DNA from: Burkholderiales bacterium
GTDB lineage: Bacteria > Pseudomonadota > Gammaproteobacteria > Burkholderiales > Burkholderiaceae_C
Direction of reading: 5' to 3'
DNA: 64,000 bases
NCBI GenBank assembly: GCA_016185015.1
Contig: JACPOI010000028.1
Span: forward strand, 86,173-150,172
The first letter of the stretch is position 1. Every line of letters starts with the position of its first letter. A program made the position numbers and the translations under genes. The notes beneath the pieces are model-generated. The model did no database searches, was not told the DNA's origin, and was given only the letters and a program-made list of their open reading frames with translations. This document shows positions 19,824-28,621 of this stretch, piece by piece.

Positions 19824-20786
19824 ATGAAACTTTGGTCTTTGGCCCTTTCCCTGGTCCTGGCGCTGGGTGCCGTGGACGTCGAGGCCAAGCGTCTTGGCGG
19901 CGGCAAATCGGTCGGCAAGCAGTCCAGCAATGTGACGCAGCGTGAAGCCGCGCCTGCCGCCCCCGCGGCCCCGACACAGAACGCGGCAGCGACCAAACCC
20001 GCAGCGCCGGCCGCGGCACCTGCCGCTGCTCCGAAGAAGCCCTGGGGCGCCATGCTGGGCGGCCTGGCGGCCGGTCTGGGCCTGGCCTGGCTGGCCAGCT
20101 CGCTGGGCCTGGGCGAGGCCTTCGGCCAGTTCATCCTGATTGCCCTGGTGGTGCTGCTGGCCATGATGGCTTTCGGCTGGTTCATGCGCAGCCGGCGTCC
20201 GGGCGCCACGGACCGCAGCCCCTACGCTTTCCAGGGGGCTGGTGCCGGTGAAGTTCCGATCGCCAAACCGGCCTATCGCCCGGAAAACGTGGGCAACGAC
20301 GCCTCGGCCCGCCCCTGGGAGCGCAGCCAGACGGCCTTTGACGGCTCCAGCGGCACCTCCGGCATCGTGATCGGCTCCGGCCTGTCCAGCAGCTGGAGCG
20401 TTCCCGCCGGTTTTGACGCCGACGGCTTCCTCAAGGCGGCCAAGAGCAATTTCATCCTGCTGCAGGCTGCCTGGGACCAGGCCGACATGACCACCCTGCG
20501 CTCCATGATGACGGACGACATGCTGACCGAGATCAGCGCCCAGCTGGCTGAGCGCGAGGCCCACACGGGTGGCGCCGTGAACCTGACCGAGGTGCAGATG
20601 CTGCAGGCCCAGTTGCTGGGCATCGAGGAACTGGGCGACGGTTACATGGCCAGCGTCGAGTTCTCCGGCATGATCCGCGAGACGCCGCAGGCCGGCCCCA
20701 GCCCCTTCCGCGAGGTCTGGAACATGGTCAAGCCCAGGGATGGCAGCCGCGGCTGGCTGGTGGCAGGGGTGCAAGCCCTGCAGTAA
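19824..20786 (+). CDS. Tim44-like domain membrane protein
   Basis: The 320-residue protein has an N-terminal signal sequence (MKLWSLALSLVLALGAVDVEA) and an alanine/proline-rich linker (residues 48-70). Two hydrophobic helices follow (about 75-92 and 101-120). After a glycine/serine-rich stretch, the C-terminal domain (about 190-320) is of the Tim44 type (FLKAAKSNFILLQAAWDQAD, then LREMMTDDM-like sequence). Bacterial Tim44-like proteins are poorly characterised; membrane-proximal binding of lipids or protein partners is suggested. Its place between ubiE and ubiJ suggests a link to quinone synthesis at the membrane, which is inference. Confidence 0.85.
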   Translation: MKLWSLALSLVLALGAVDVEAKRLGGGKSVGKQSSNVTQREAAPAAPAAPTQNAAATKPAAPAAAPAAAPKKPWGAMLGGLAAGLGLAWLASSLGLGEAFGQFILIALVVLLAMMAFGWFMRSRRPGATDRSPYAFQGAGAGEVPIAKPAYRPENVGNDASARPWERSQTAFDGSSGTSGIVIGSGLSSSWSVPAGFDADGFLKAAKSNFILLQAAWDQADMTTLRSMMTDDMLTEISAQLAEREAHTGGAVNLTEVQMLQAQLLGIEELGDGYMASVEFSGMIRETPQAGPSPFREVWNMVKPRDGSRGWLVAGVQALQ

Positions 20787-20792
20787 GAAGCC

Positions 20793-20809
20793 AAGAGCAG
20801 CGCTCTTTT
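20793..20809 (+). terminator. Weak terminator between the Tim44-like gene and ubiJ
   Basis: A 6-bp stem (AAGAGC / GCTCTT) with a 3-base loop runs into a short T tract. It would give partial termination before ubiJ. Confidence 0.45.
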
Positions 20810-20828
20810 CAATCAATAATCGGGGACT

Positions 20829-21362
20829 ATGGCAACACAGTCCCCTTTTTCATTGCTGGAAGACGTTTTCCAGAAACTCGGCACAACCCTGCAGCCACCC
20901 GAGTGGGCCGTGCAGGAAGTGCAGCGGCGTATCGTGCTGCTGCTCAACCATGTGCTGATGCAGGAGCCGGAGGCCATGAGCCGGCTGGTGCGGCAAAAGG
21001 GCCGGGTGGTGCTGTTCCATTGGCGCGAGTTCCAGTTCAAGCTGCAGCTCACGCCGGCCGGTCTGCTGGACCTGGCCGCGGCCGATACCCGCTCCGACCT
21101 GACGCTCTCCGTGACCGAGGCGTCCCCGGTGGCCCTGATGCAGGCTGCACTGGCGGGTGACAAGCCGGCCGTGCGCATCGAGGGCGACGTGCAACTGGCG
21201 GCCGAGATCAACTGGCTGGTCGACCATGTGCGCTGGGACATTGAGGAAGACCTGGCGCGCATCATCGGCGATGCCCCGGCACATGGCCTGGCCCAGGCCG
21301 CGCGGCGTGCCCTGGACACCTTGCGCCAGTGGCTGACGCCCAAGCGTGGGGGCCAGGCATGA
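20829..21362 (+). CDS. ubiJ: Ubiquinone biosynthesis accessory factor UbiJ (SCP2-like)
   Basis: UbiJ is a lipid-binding accessory protein of the soluble ubiquinone synthesis complex. The 177-residue protein has an SCP2-like domain over roughly residues 15-115 ([21 protein letters not shown], then [19 protein letters not shown]) and a C-terminal helical tail. It overlaps ubiB by four bases (ATGA), so the two are translationally coupled, as in other proteobacteria where ubiE, ubiJ and ubiB are clustered. Confidence 0.93.
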   Translation: MATQSPFSLLEDVFQKLGTTLQPPEWAVQEVQRRIVLLLNHVLMQEPEAMSRLVRQKGRVVLFHWREFQFKLQLTPAGLLDLAAADTRSDLTLSVTEASPVALMQAALAGDKPAVRIEGDVQLAAEINWLVDHVRWDIEEDLARIIGDAPAHGLAQAARRALDTLRQWLTPKRGGQA

Positions 21363-22924
21363 CCCGACTGCTGCGCGGCACCTACATCGTCTGGATCGTG
21401 CTGCGTTATGGCCTGGACGGGCTAGTCCTGACCAGTTTCCAGAAACCCTGGCTGCGTGTGATCGCACGCATCGTCTCGATCGGCCGCAACCTGGACGCCC
21501 CGCGTGGCCAGCGCCTGCGTGAGGCGCTGGAACGCCTGGGGCCGATCTTCGTCAAGTTCGGCCAGGTGCTCTCGACCCGGCGTGACCTGCTGCCGCCTGA
21601 CATGGCCGATGAGCTGGCCAAGCTGCAGGACCGCGTGCCGCCTTTCCCCTCCGAGGTGGCGGTGGCCACGATCGAGCGGGCCTTTCGCAAGCCGGTGGCG
21701 CAGATCTTCAGCGAATTCGAGCGTGAGCCGGTGGCCAGCGCCTCCATTGCGCAGGTGCATTTCGCCAAGCTGATCGATCGCGAAGGCCGTGAGCGCGAGG
21801 TGGCTGTCAAGGTGTTGCGCCCCGGCATGCTGCCGGCGATCGAGAAGGACCTGAGCCTGATGCGCCTGATGGCGGGCTGGGTCGAGGGCCTGTCGTCCGA
21901 CGGCAAGCGCCTCAAGCCGCGCGAGGTGGTGGCCGAGTTCGACAAGTACCTGCACGACGAACTCGACCTGGTGCGTGAGGCCGCCAGTGCCGCCCAGTTG
22001 CGCCGCAACATGGAAGGCCTGGACCTGGTGCTGATCCCCGAGATGTTCTGGGACTACTGCCACAACGACGTCATCGTGATGGAGCGCATGAAGGGCATCC
22101 CCATCAGCCAGACCGCACGCCTGCGCGAGGCCGGCGTGGACATGAAGAAGCTGGCGCGCGACGGTGTCACCATCTTCTTCACCCAGGTGTTCCGCGACGG
22201 CTTCTTCCATGCCGACATGCACCCGGGCAATATCTTCATCAGCACCGACCCGGCCACCTTCGGGCGCTACATCTCGCTGGACTTCGGCATCGTGGGCACG
22301 CTGACCGAGTACGACAAGGAATATCTGGCGCAGAACTTCACGGCCTTCTTCCGCCGTGACTACAAACGCGTGGCCGAGCTGCACATCGAGTCCGGCTGGG
22401 TGCCGCCGCGCACCCGCGTGGATGAGCTCGAATCCGCCATCCGCTCCGTGTGCGAACCGTATTTCGATCGCCCGCTCAAGGAGATCTCGCTGGGCATGGT
22501 GCTGATGCGCCTGTTCCAGACCTCGCGCCGTTTCCAGGTCGAGATCCAGCCGCAACTGGTACTGCTGCAGAAGACCCTGCTCAACATCGAGGGCCTGGGC
22601 CGCGAGCTCGACCCTGAACTGGATCTCTGGAGCACGGCCAAGCCATTCCTGGAGAAGTGGATGGCCGACCAGATCGGCCCGCGCAGGCTGCTGGAGGAGT
22701 TGAAGAACCAGGCCCCGCGCTACGCCAAGATGCTGCCGGACCTGCCGCGCCTGCTGCACGATTACCTGAAGCACAACGCCGCCGGGAACCGGCGCGAGCT
22801 GGATGAGTTGCTGGCCGAACAGCGGCGCACCAACCGGCTGCTGCAGGCCCTGATCTACGCAGGCATCGGTTTTGCTTTGGGATTGATCGTCGTCCAGATG
22901 GTGATCCGCTTCCAGCTGTTTTAG
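21359..22924 (+). CDS. ubiB: Ubiquinone biosynthesis kinase-like protein UbiB
   Basis: UbiB is an atypical kinase/ATPase of the ABC1/ADCK family needed for ubiquinone production at the membrane. The 521-residue protein has the family-specific KxGQ motif (KFGQ, residues 66-69). It also has the kinase lysine in [10 protein letters not shown], the catalytic HADMHPGN segment and the metal-binding DFG (LDFGIVG). The C terminus has a hydrophobic anchor ([20 protein letters not shown]). The start at 21359 is set by the four-base overlap with ubiJ; the longer open frame is shadow. Confidence 0.97.
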   Translation: MTRLLRGTYIVWIVLRYGLDGLVLTSFQKPWLRVIARIVSIGRNLDAPRGQRLREALERLGPIFVKFGQVLSTRRDLLPPDMADELAKLQDRVPPFPSEVAVATIERAFRKPVAQIFSEFEREPVASASIAQVHFAKLIDREGREREVAVKVLRPGMLPAIEKDLSLMRLMAGWVEGLSSDGKRLKPREVVAEFDKYLHDELDLVREAASAAQLRRNMEGLDLVLIPEMFWDYCHNDVIVMERMKGIPISQTARLREAGVDMKKLARDGVTIFFTQVFRDGFFHADMHPGNIFISTDPATFGRYISLDFGIVGTLTEYDKEYLAQNFTAFFRRDYKRVAELHIESGWVPPRTRVDELESAIRSVCEPYFDRPLKEISLGMVLMRLFQTSRRFQVEIQPQLVLLQKTLLNIEGLGRELDPELDLWSTAKPFLEKWMADQIGPRRLLEELKNQAPRYAKMLPDLPRLLHDYLKHNAAGNRRELDELLAEQRRTNRLLQALIYAGIGFALGLIVVQMVIRFQLF

Positions 22925-22958
22925 GGATAATCCCGAGCCAATTTCCTAGGAGACCAAG

Positions 22959-24404
22959 GTGCTGCTGACCCTCGTCATTGTTTACCTGCTGGTGACCATT
23001 GCCATCGGCCTGTGGGCTGCCAAGCGGGTCAAGAACTCGGCGGACTTCGCCATCGCCGGGCGCCGCCTGCCCCTGGTCATGATCGTCACCACGACCTTCG
23101 CCACCTGGTTCGGTTCGGAGGTGGTGCTGGGCATTCCGGCCAAGTTTGTCGGTGGCGGTCTGGGCAGCGTGGTGGAAGACCCCTTCGGCGCCGGCACCTG
23201 CCTGATCCTGGTCGGCATCTTCTTCGCCGCCAAGCTCTACCGCATGACCCTGCTGACCATCAGCGACTTTTTCCGTGAGCGTTATGGCCGCAGCGTGGAG
23301 ATCGTCTGCTCGCTCATCATCATGCTGAGTTACCTGGGCTGGGTGTCGGCCCAGGTCACGGCCCTGGGCCTGGTGTTCAACCTGCTGTCGGGCGGCGCCA
23401 TCAGCATTCCCGTGGGCATGGTGATCGGCGTGGTTTCCGTGCTGGCCTACACACTTTTCGGCGGCATGTGGTCGGTGGCGCTGACCGACTTCATCCAGAT
23501 GATCATCCTGGTCGTGGGCCTGAGCGTGCTGGCCGTGTTTGCCGGCGGCCTGGCCGGTGGGGCCGACAAGGTGGTGGCGCTGGCCGTGAGCCGTGACATG
23601 TTCAACTTCCTGCCCGAGCCGAGTTTCAAGGATGTGGTGTTTTTCATCGCTGCCGCCATCACCATGATGCTGGGCTCCATCCCCCAGCAGGACGTGTTCC
23701 AGCGCGTGATGTCCGCTGACAGCGAGAAGTCGGCCTCGCGCGGCGCCATCATCGGCGGCGCGCTCTATATCCTCTTCGCCTTCGTGCCCATGTTCCTGGT
23801 GGTCAGTGCCCTGATCATCATGCCGGAGCAGGCCGACGCCCTGATCAAGGAGGACCCGCAGAAGGTGCTGCCCACCCTGGTCATGGAGAAGATGCCCTTC
23901 ATCATGCAGGTGCTCTTTTTTGGCGCGCTGCTCTCGGCCATCAAATCCTGCGCCTCCGCCACCCTGCTCGCGCCCAGCGTGACCTTCGTGGAGAACATCT
24001 GGCGCCAGTTCAATCCGCACATGAGCGACAAGCAGGAGTTGAAGACCATGCGCGTCACCGTGCTGCTCTTCAGCGCCCTGGTGCTGCTGTATGCGATCAA
24101 GATGCAGGGCACCTCGATCTATGAAATGGTGTCCGGTGCCTACCAGGTGACCCTGGTGGGCGCTTTTGTGCCGCTGACCTTTGGCCTGTACTGGAAGCGG
24201 GCCACGACCCAGGGCGCGCTGTTTTCCATCGTGCTGGGCCTGCTGACCTGGGGGCTTTTCCTGGCCACCCCGGCGGGCCAGGATTTCCCGGCCCAGCTCG
24301 CCGGTGTGCTGGCTGCGCTGACGGGCATGCTGCTGGGCTCGCTCGGGCCCCAGACCATCATCAACCGGCATGCCGGCCACCACAAGCTGGCGGGACTGGA
24401 GTAA
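22959..24404 (+). CDS. Sodium:solute symporter family protein
   Basis: This 481-residue integral membrane protein of the SSS superfamily (relatives of PutP and PanF) has about 13 hydrophobic helices. Recognisable parts are the helix-1 region with RxxxDFAIAGRRLP, the loop after TM3 (ISDFFRERYGRS) and FGGMWSVALTDFIQ. It starts with GTG at 22959, preceded by AGGAG (22948-22952). The substrate cannot be assigned; amino acids, organic acids and pantothenate are all within the family. A GATAAT hexamer lies at 22926-22931 just after the ubiB stop. Confidence 0.88.
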   Translation: MLLTLVIVYLLVTIAIGLWAAKRVKNSADFAIAGRRLPLVMIVTTTFATWFGSEVVLGIPAKFVGGGLGSVVEDPFGAGTCLILVGIFFAAKLYRMTLLTISDFFRERYGRSVEIVCSLIIMLSYLGWVSAQVTALGLVFNLLSGGAISIPVGMVIGVVSVLAYTLFGGMWSVALTDFIQMIILVVGLSVLAVFAGGLAGGADKVVALAVSRDMFNFLPEPSFKDVVFFIAAAITMMLGSIPQQDVFQRVMSADSEKSASRGAIIGGALYILFAFVPMFLVVSALIIMPEQADALIKEDPQKVLPTLVMEKMPFIMQVLFFGALLSAIKSCASATLLAPSVTFVENIWRQFNPHMSDKQELKTMRVTVLLFSALVLLYAIKMQGTSIYEMVSGAYQVTLVGAFVPLTFGLYWKRATTQGALFSIVLGLLTWGLFLATPAGQDFPAQLAGVLAALTGMLLGSLGPQTIINRHAGHHKLAGLE

Positions 24405-24423
24405 GCGGCCGGCACCCCGGCAC

Positions 24424-24442
24424 CCCGGCCCCCCGGGCCGGG
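24424..24442 (+). terminator. GC-rich hairpin after the symporter gene
   Basis: CCCGGCCC and GGGCCGGG form a perfect 8-bp stem with a 3-base loop in a C/G-rich stretch (24405-24450). No T tract follows. The rest of the 159-base gap holds a TATAAT at 24471-24476 ahead of fmdB. Confidence 0.4.
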
Positions 24443-24470
24443 CATCGGCCTTGATTTCGGGGTGGCCGCC

Positions 24471-24476
24471 TATAAT
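24471..24476 (+). promoter_or_regulatory. Candidate -10 box ahead of fmdB
   Basis: A perfect TATAAT lies in the symporter-fmdB gap, 88 bases before the fmdB ATG. A TTGATT at 24451-24456 gives a 14-base spacer, shorter than usual, so the -35 assignment is uncertain. Confidence 0.4.
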
Positions 24477-24563
24477 TGAGAGTTTCCTGCTGCGTCTCCT
24501 GTCACGGGACGGGGTACGTGCAGGGCATTCTCCTGATTTGACCTCTTCCACCTCCTTCGAGCC

Positions 24564-24860
24564 ATGCCAATTTACGCCTACAAATGTGAATCCTGCGGTG
24601 CCGCCAAGGATGTGCTGCAGAAGATCTCCGACCCGACCCTGAGCGATTGCCCGGCCTGCGGCCAGCCCACGTTCCGCAAGCAGGTGACGGCCGCCGGCTT
24701 CCAGCTCAAGGGCAGTGGCTGGTACGCCACCGATTTCCGCGGGGGCGCCACCCCTGCGGCCGCTGCCACTTCCACGGCCGCTGCAGCCTCGACCAGCGAA
24801 GCCCCGGCGGCGGCCGCGCCGGCCAGCCACAGCTGTGGCACGGGCTGCGGTTGCGCTTGA
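24564..24860 (+). CDS. FmdB-family zinc-ribbon protein
   Basis: This 98-residue protein begins with the FmdB zinc ribbon (MPIYAYKCESCG, then DCPACGQPTF), giving C-x2-C and C-x2-C metal ligands. It continues with VTAAGFQLKGSGWYATDF, diagnostic for the family. A low-complexity Ala/Thr/Ser tail (residues 58-88) leads to a terminal cysteine cluster (C-x3-C-x-C). The family is named after a putative formamidase regulator, but its function is unknown. It overlaps the DUF502 gene by one base and is in the conserved fmdB-DUF502-aspS order of Burkholderiales. Confidence 0.9.
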   Translation: MPIYAYKCESCGAAKDVLQKISDPTLSDCPACGQPTFRKQVTAAGFQLKGSGWYATDFRGGATPAAAATSTAAAASTSEAPAAAAPASHSCGTGCGCA

Positions 24861-25516
24861 TGCCCATGGCCAAATTCCGCAAATGGCTGTTCGCGGGCCT
24901 GCTGGTGCTGGCCCCGCTGGGTATCACCGTCTGGGTGCTGGAATGGGTGGTGTCCACCCTGGACCAGACCCTGCGCATCCTGCCCGCCTCCTGGCAGCCC
25001 GACCGTTGGCTGGGCCTGCACATCCCCGGCCTGGGGGTGATCTTCGCCCTGGTCGTGGTGCTGGCCATCGGCGCCCTGGCCTCCAACATCATCGGCAACC
25101 AGCTGGTCGGCTGGTGGCACGCGCTGCTGCACCGCATCCCGGTGGTGCGTTCCATCTATTCAGGCGTCAAGCAGGTCTCGGACACCCTGTTCTCCGAGAA
25201 GGGCAACGCCTTTCGCCAGGCCGTGCTGGTGCAGTGGCCGCGTGAGGGCATGTGGACTATCGGTTTCGTGACCGGTACGCCCGGTGGCGACCTGGTCAAC
25301 CATCTGCCAGGCGATTACCTGAGCGTCTACGTGCCGACCACGCCCAACCCGACGGGCGGCTATTTCGTGATGGCCAAGAAGAGCGACTGCATTGTGCTGG
25401 ACATGAATGTCGACGAGGCACTGACCTACGTGATTTCCATGGGGGTGATCGTTCCTGGCGCTGCCAAGCACCCCCCACTGCAGCCGGCCGAAACCGGCCA
25501 GCAACCCCATCCCTGA
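24860..25516 (+). CDS. DUF502 family inner-membrane protein
   Basis: This 218-residue protein has two N-terminal membrane helices (about residues 9-30 and 58-80). A conserved cytoplasmic part contains the DUF502 signatures HRIPVVRSIYSGVKQV and GFVTG, plus VYVPTTPNPTGGYF. The function is unknown. Its ATG overlaps the fmdB stop (TGATG); an internal ATG two codons later is the alternative. It is followed 21 bases later by aspS, so the three genes probably form an operon. Confidence 0.88.
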   Translation: MPMAKFRKWLFAGLLVLAPLGITVWVLEWVVSTLDQTLRILPASWQPDRWLGLHIPGLGVIFALVVVLAIGALASNIIGNQLVGWWHALLHRIPVVRSIYSGVKQVSDTLFSEKGNAFRQAVLVQWPREGMWTIGFVTGTPGGDLVNHLPGDYLSVYVPTTPNPTGGYFVMAKKSDCIVLDMNVDEALTYVISMGVIVPGAAKHPPLQPAETGQQPHP

Positions 25517-25537
25517 GTTCCTGAAAGAGTAAGCCAA

Positions 25538-27352
25538 ATGGCCATGCGTTCCCACTATTGCGGTCTCGTGACCGAGGCCCTGCTGGGCCAAACCGTCACC
25601 CTGTGCGGCTGGGTCAACCGTCGGCGCGACCACGGTGGCGTGATCTTCGTCGACCTGCGTGACCGCGAAGGTTATGTGCAGGTGGTCTGCGATCCCGACC
25701 GTGCGGAGATGTTCAAGACGGCCGAGGGCCTGCGCAACGAGTTCTGCATCCAGGTCAAGGGCCTGGTGCGCGCGCGCCCCGAAGGCACCACCAACGACAG
25801 CCTCAAGAGCGGCAAGATCGAAGTGCTGTGCCACGAGCTGAACGTGCTCAACCCCTCGGTCACGCCGCCCTTCCAGCTCGACGAGGACAACCTGTCCGAG
25901 ACCACGCGCCTCACGCACCGCGTGCTGGACCTGCGCCGCCCTTACATGCAGAACAACCTGATGCTGCGCTACAAGGTGGCCATGGAGGTGCGCAAGTTCC
26001 TCGACGCCAACGGCTTCGTGGACATCGAGACCCCCATGCTCACCAAGAGCACCCCGGAAGGCGCGCGCGACTACCTGGTGCCCAGCCGCGTGCACGATGG
26101 CCAGTTCTTCGCTCTGCCGCAGTCGCCCCAGCTCTTCAAGCAGCTGCTGATGGTGGCCGGCTTCGACCGTTATTACCAGATCACCAAGTGCTTCCGTGAC
26201 GAGGACCTGCGCGCCGACCGCCAGCCCGAGTTCACGCAGATCGATATCGAGACCAGCTTCCTGAGCGAGCAGGACATCCGTGACATGTTCCAGGGCATGA
26301 TCACCACGGTGTTCAAGAACACCATCGGCGTGGACCTGGGCGAGTTCCCGGTCATGACCTACCAGGACGCCATGCACCTGTACGGCTCGGACAAGCCCGA
26401 CCTGCGCGTGAAGCTGCAGTTCACCGAGCTCACCGATGTGATGAAGGACGTGGACTTCAAGGTCTTCTCGGGCGCCGCCAATATGGTGGGTGGTCGTGTG
26501 GTCGCCTTGCGTGTACCGGGCGGTTCGGTTGAGGGCGGCGGCATCAGCCGCGGCGAGATCGACGCCTATACCGAGTTCGTCAAGATCTACGGCGCCAAGG
26601 GCCTGGCCTACATCCGTGTCAACGAAGTGGCCAAGGGGCGAGACGGCCTGCAGTCGCCCATCGTCAAGAACCTCCATGACGCTGCACTGGCTGAAGTCCT
26701 CAAGCGCACGGGCGCCCAGGATGGTGACCTGATCTTCTTCGGTGCCGACAAGGCCAAGATCGTCAACGACGCCATCGGTGCACTTCGCATCAAGGTCGGT
26801 CACAGCGAATTCGGCAAGAAAAACGGCCTGTTCGAGAACCGCTGGGCGCCGATGTGGGTGGTGGATTTCCCCATGTTCGAGTTCGACGAGGAAAACCAGC
26901 GCTACACCGCCGTGCACCACCCCTTCACTGCGCCCAAGGCCGGCCATGAAGACTGGATGGTCACCGCGCCCGAGAAGTGCATCTCCCAAGGCTACGACAT
27001 GGTGCTCAACGGCTGGGAAATGGGGGGCGGCTCGGTCCGTATCCACCGCGCCGACGTGCAGCAGAAGGTGTTCGACGCCCTCAAGATCACGCCTGAAGAG
27101 GCCCAGATGAAGTTCGGTTTCCTGCTGGACGCGCTGCAGTATGGCGCGCCGCCGCACGGCGGCCTGGCCTTCGGCCTGGACCGCATCGTCACGCTGATGA
27201 CCGGCGCCGAGTCCATCCGAGATGTGATCGCCTTCCCGAAGACCCAGCGCGCCCAGTGCCTGCTGACCCAGGCTCCGAGCCCGGTGGACGAGAAGCAGTT
27301 GCGCGAACTGCACATCCGCCTGCGCAACCCGGACGGCGTCAAGGCGGCCTGA
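25538..27352 (+). CDS. aspS: Aspartyl-tRNA synthetase
   Basis: This class II synthetase charges tRNA(Asp), and possibly tRNA(Asn) if the organism uses the transamidation route. The 604-residue bacterial-type enzyme has an N-terminal OB anticodon-binding domain ([15 protein letters not shown]), motif 2 ([16 protein letters not shown], from residue 219), a bacterial GAD insertion and motif 3 (GLAFGLDRI, 542-550). It is followed by a strong terminator. Confidence 0.98.
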   Translation: MAMRSHYCGLVTEALLGQTVTLCGWVNRRRDHGGVIFVDLRDREGYVQVVCDPDRAEMFKTAEGLRNEFCIQVKGLVRARPEGTTNDSLKSGKIEVLCHELNVLNPSVTPPFQLDEDNLSETTRLTHRVLDLRRPYMQNNLMLRYKVAMEVRKFLDANGFVDIETPMLTKSTPEGARDYLVPSRVHDGQFFALPQSPQLFKQLLMVAGFDRYYQITKCFRDEDLRADRQPEFTQIDIETSFLSEQDIRDMFQGMITTVFKNTIGVDLGEFPVMTYQDAMHLYGSDKPDLRVKLQFTELTDVMKDVDFKVFSGAANMVGGRVVALRVPGGSVEGGGISRGEIDAYTEFVKIYGAKGLAYIRVNEVAKGRDGLQSPIVKNLHDAALAEVLKRTGAQDGDLIFFGADKAKIVNDAIGALRIKVGHSEFGKKNGLFENRWAPMWVVDFPMFEFDEENQRYTAVHHPFTAPKAGHEDWMVTAPEKCISQGYDMVLNGWEMGGGSVRIHRADVQQKVFDALKITPEEAQMKFGFLLDALQYGAPPHGGLAFGLDRIVTLMTGAESIRDVIAFPKTQRAQCLLTQAPSPVDEKQLRELHIRLRNPDGVKAA

Positions 27353-27371
27353 GGGGCCTTGGTGCAGAATC

Positions 27372-27399
27372 AAAGGGCGCTCTGGCAGCGCCCTTTTTT
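27372..27399 (+). terminator. Rho-independent terminator after aspS
   Basis: The stem AAGGGCGCT / AGCGCCCTT with a 5-base loop is followed by six T. The T tract ends only six bases before the nudB ATG. Confidence 0.85.
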
Positions 27400-27404
27400 C
27401 ATCC

Positions 27405-27881
27405 ATGGCCCTGATCTACAAAATCCCTCAGTCCGTGCTGGTGGTGATCCACACGCCCGACCTCGAAGTGCTGCTCATCAAGCGCGCCGATACCGAGGAC
27501 TACTGGCAGTCGGTCACCGGCGCCAAGGATCACCTCGACGAATCCTTCGAGACCACGGCCATGCGCGAGGTGGCCGAGGAGACCGGCATCGATGCCCGCG
27601 CGAGTGGCCATGTGCTGCTGGACTGGGGACTGGAAAACGTCTACGAGATCTATCCGCGCTGGCGCCACCGTTACGCGCCGGGGGTGATACGCAACACTGA
27701 GCATCTGTTCGGCCTGCGGGTGCCGGCGGCCACGGCCGTGACCTTGAGTCCGCGCGAGCACACCGACTACCAATGGCTGCCCTGGCGCGATGCGGCCGAA
27801 GCCTGCGCGTCGCCCAGCAATGCCGAGGCCTGCCTGATGCTGCCGCGTTTTGCCAGGGCATCGTCCGTCCTGCCAGAATGA
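27405..27881 (+). CDS. nudB: Dihydroneopterin triphosphate diphosphatase NudB
   Basis: This Nudix hydrolase removes pyrophosphate from dihydroneopterin triphosphate, the step after GTP cyclohydrolase I in folate synthesis. The 158-residue protein has the Nudix core E46-x7-R54-E55-x2-E58-E59-x-G61. It also has the NudB-type YWQSVTGA lead-in and the C-terminal HTDYQWLPWRDA. The start lies six bases after the aspS terminator and lacks an obvious ribosome binding site. It overlaps the next gene by four bases. folE is about 2 kb downstream on the same strand. Confidence 0.9.
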   Translation: MALIYKIPQSVLVVIHTPDLEVLLIKRADTEDYWQSVTGAKDHLDESFETTAMREVAEETGIDARASGHVLLDWGLENVYEIYPRWRHRYAPGVIRNTEHLFGLRVPAATAVTLSPREHTDYQWLPWRDAAEACASPSNAEACLMLPRFARASSVLPE

Positions 27882-28621
27882 TGACCATGAAGACCCTGCG
27901 CGTTGCCACCTACAACATCCACAAAGGTGTGCAAGGCATGGGGCCGAGCCGGCGCCTGGAGATCCACAACCTGGGACTGGCGGTGGAGCAGCTCGACGCC
28001 GACATCGTCTGCCTGCAGGAAGTGCGCAAGGTGCACCGGCGCGAGGAGCAGTACTTCAGCCGCTGGCCCGAGATGCCGCAGGCCGAGTTCCTGGCGCCCG
28101 AAGGCTACGAGGCGGTCTACCGCACCAATGCCTATACCCGGCATGGCGAGCATGGCAACGCCATGCTGTCACGCTGGCCGGTGGTGTCGCACCAGCATGA
28201 GGACATCTCGGACCATCGCTTCGAGCAGCGCGGCCTGCTGCACAGCGAGGTCATGGTGAACGAGCGGCCGGTGCATGTGGTCGTGGTGCACCTGGGCCTG
28301 ATCCGTGCCAGCCGCGTGCGCCAGGTGGATCAGCTGAGTCGTTACATCGAGCGTGAGGTACCGGCGGGTGCCCCGCTGATCGTGGCGGGCGACTTCAACG
28401 ACTGGGGGGACCGCGTGCGCCTCATGCTCGAAGGCATGCAGATGCAGACCTGGCACCCGGGCCGCAACCCCACCTTTCCGGCCCGCCTGCCCCTGGTGCA
28501 GCTGGACTACGTCTATGCGCGCGGCCTGCAACCGCTGCACGTGGATGTGCCGCGCGGGCGCGCCTGGTGGCGCATGTCCGACCATCTGCCGCTGATCGCG
28601 GAATTCAGTCTGCCGGCATGA
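27878..28621 (+). CDS. Endonuclease/exonuclease/phosphatase family protein (YbhP-like)
   Basis: This 247-residue EEP-superfamily metal-dependent phosphodiesterase has the metal-ligand motifs ATYNIHKG near the N terminus, CLQEVRK, AGDFNDW and the C-terminal SDHLPLIAEF. The location is the same as E. coli ybhP, immediately before clsB, so a role in phospholipid or membrane metabolism is plausible. The ATG at 27878 overlaps the nudB stop (ATGA); in-frame ATGs at 27881 and 27887 are alternatives. It overlaps clsB by four bases. Confidence 0.9.
   Translation: MMTMKTLRVATYNIHKGVQGMGPSRRLEIHNLGLAVEQLDADIVCLQEVRKVHRREEQYFSRWPEMPQAEFLAPEGYEAVYRTNAYTRHGEHGNAMLSRWPVVSHQHEDISDHRFEQRGLLHSEVMVNERPVHVVVVHLGLIRASRVRQVDQLSRYIEREVPAGAPLIVAGDFNDWGDRVRLMLEGMQMQTWHPGRNPTFPARLPLVQLDYVYARGLQPLHVDVPRGRAWWRMSDHLPLIAEFSLPA

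Noticed and set aside
22581..24830. 749-codon minus-strand frame opposite ubiB end, symporter and fmdB
   Set aside because: It spans three real genes and their gaps and has a histidine/glutamine-rich composition typical of the antisense frame.
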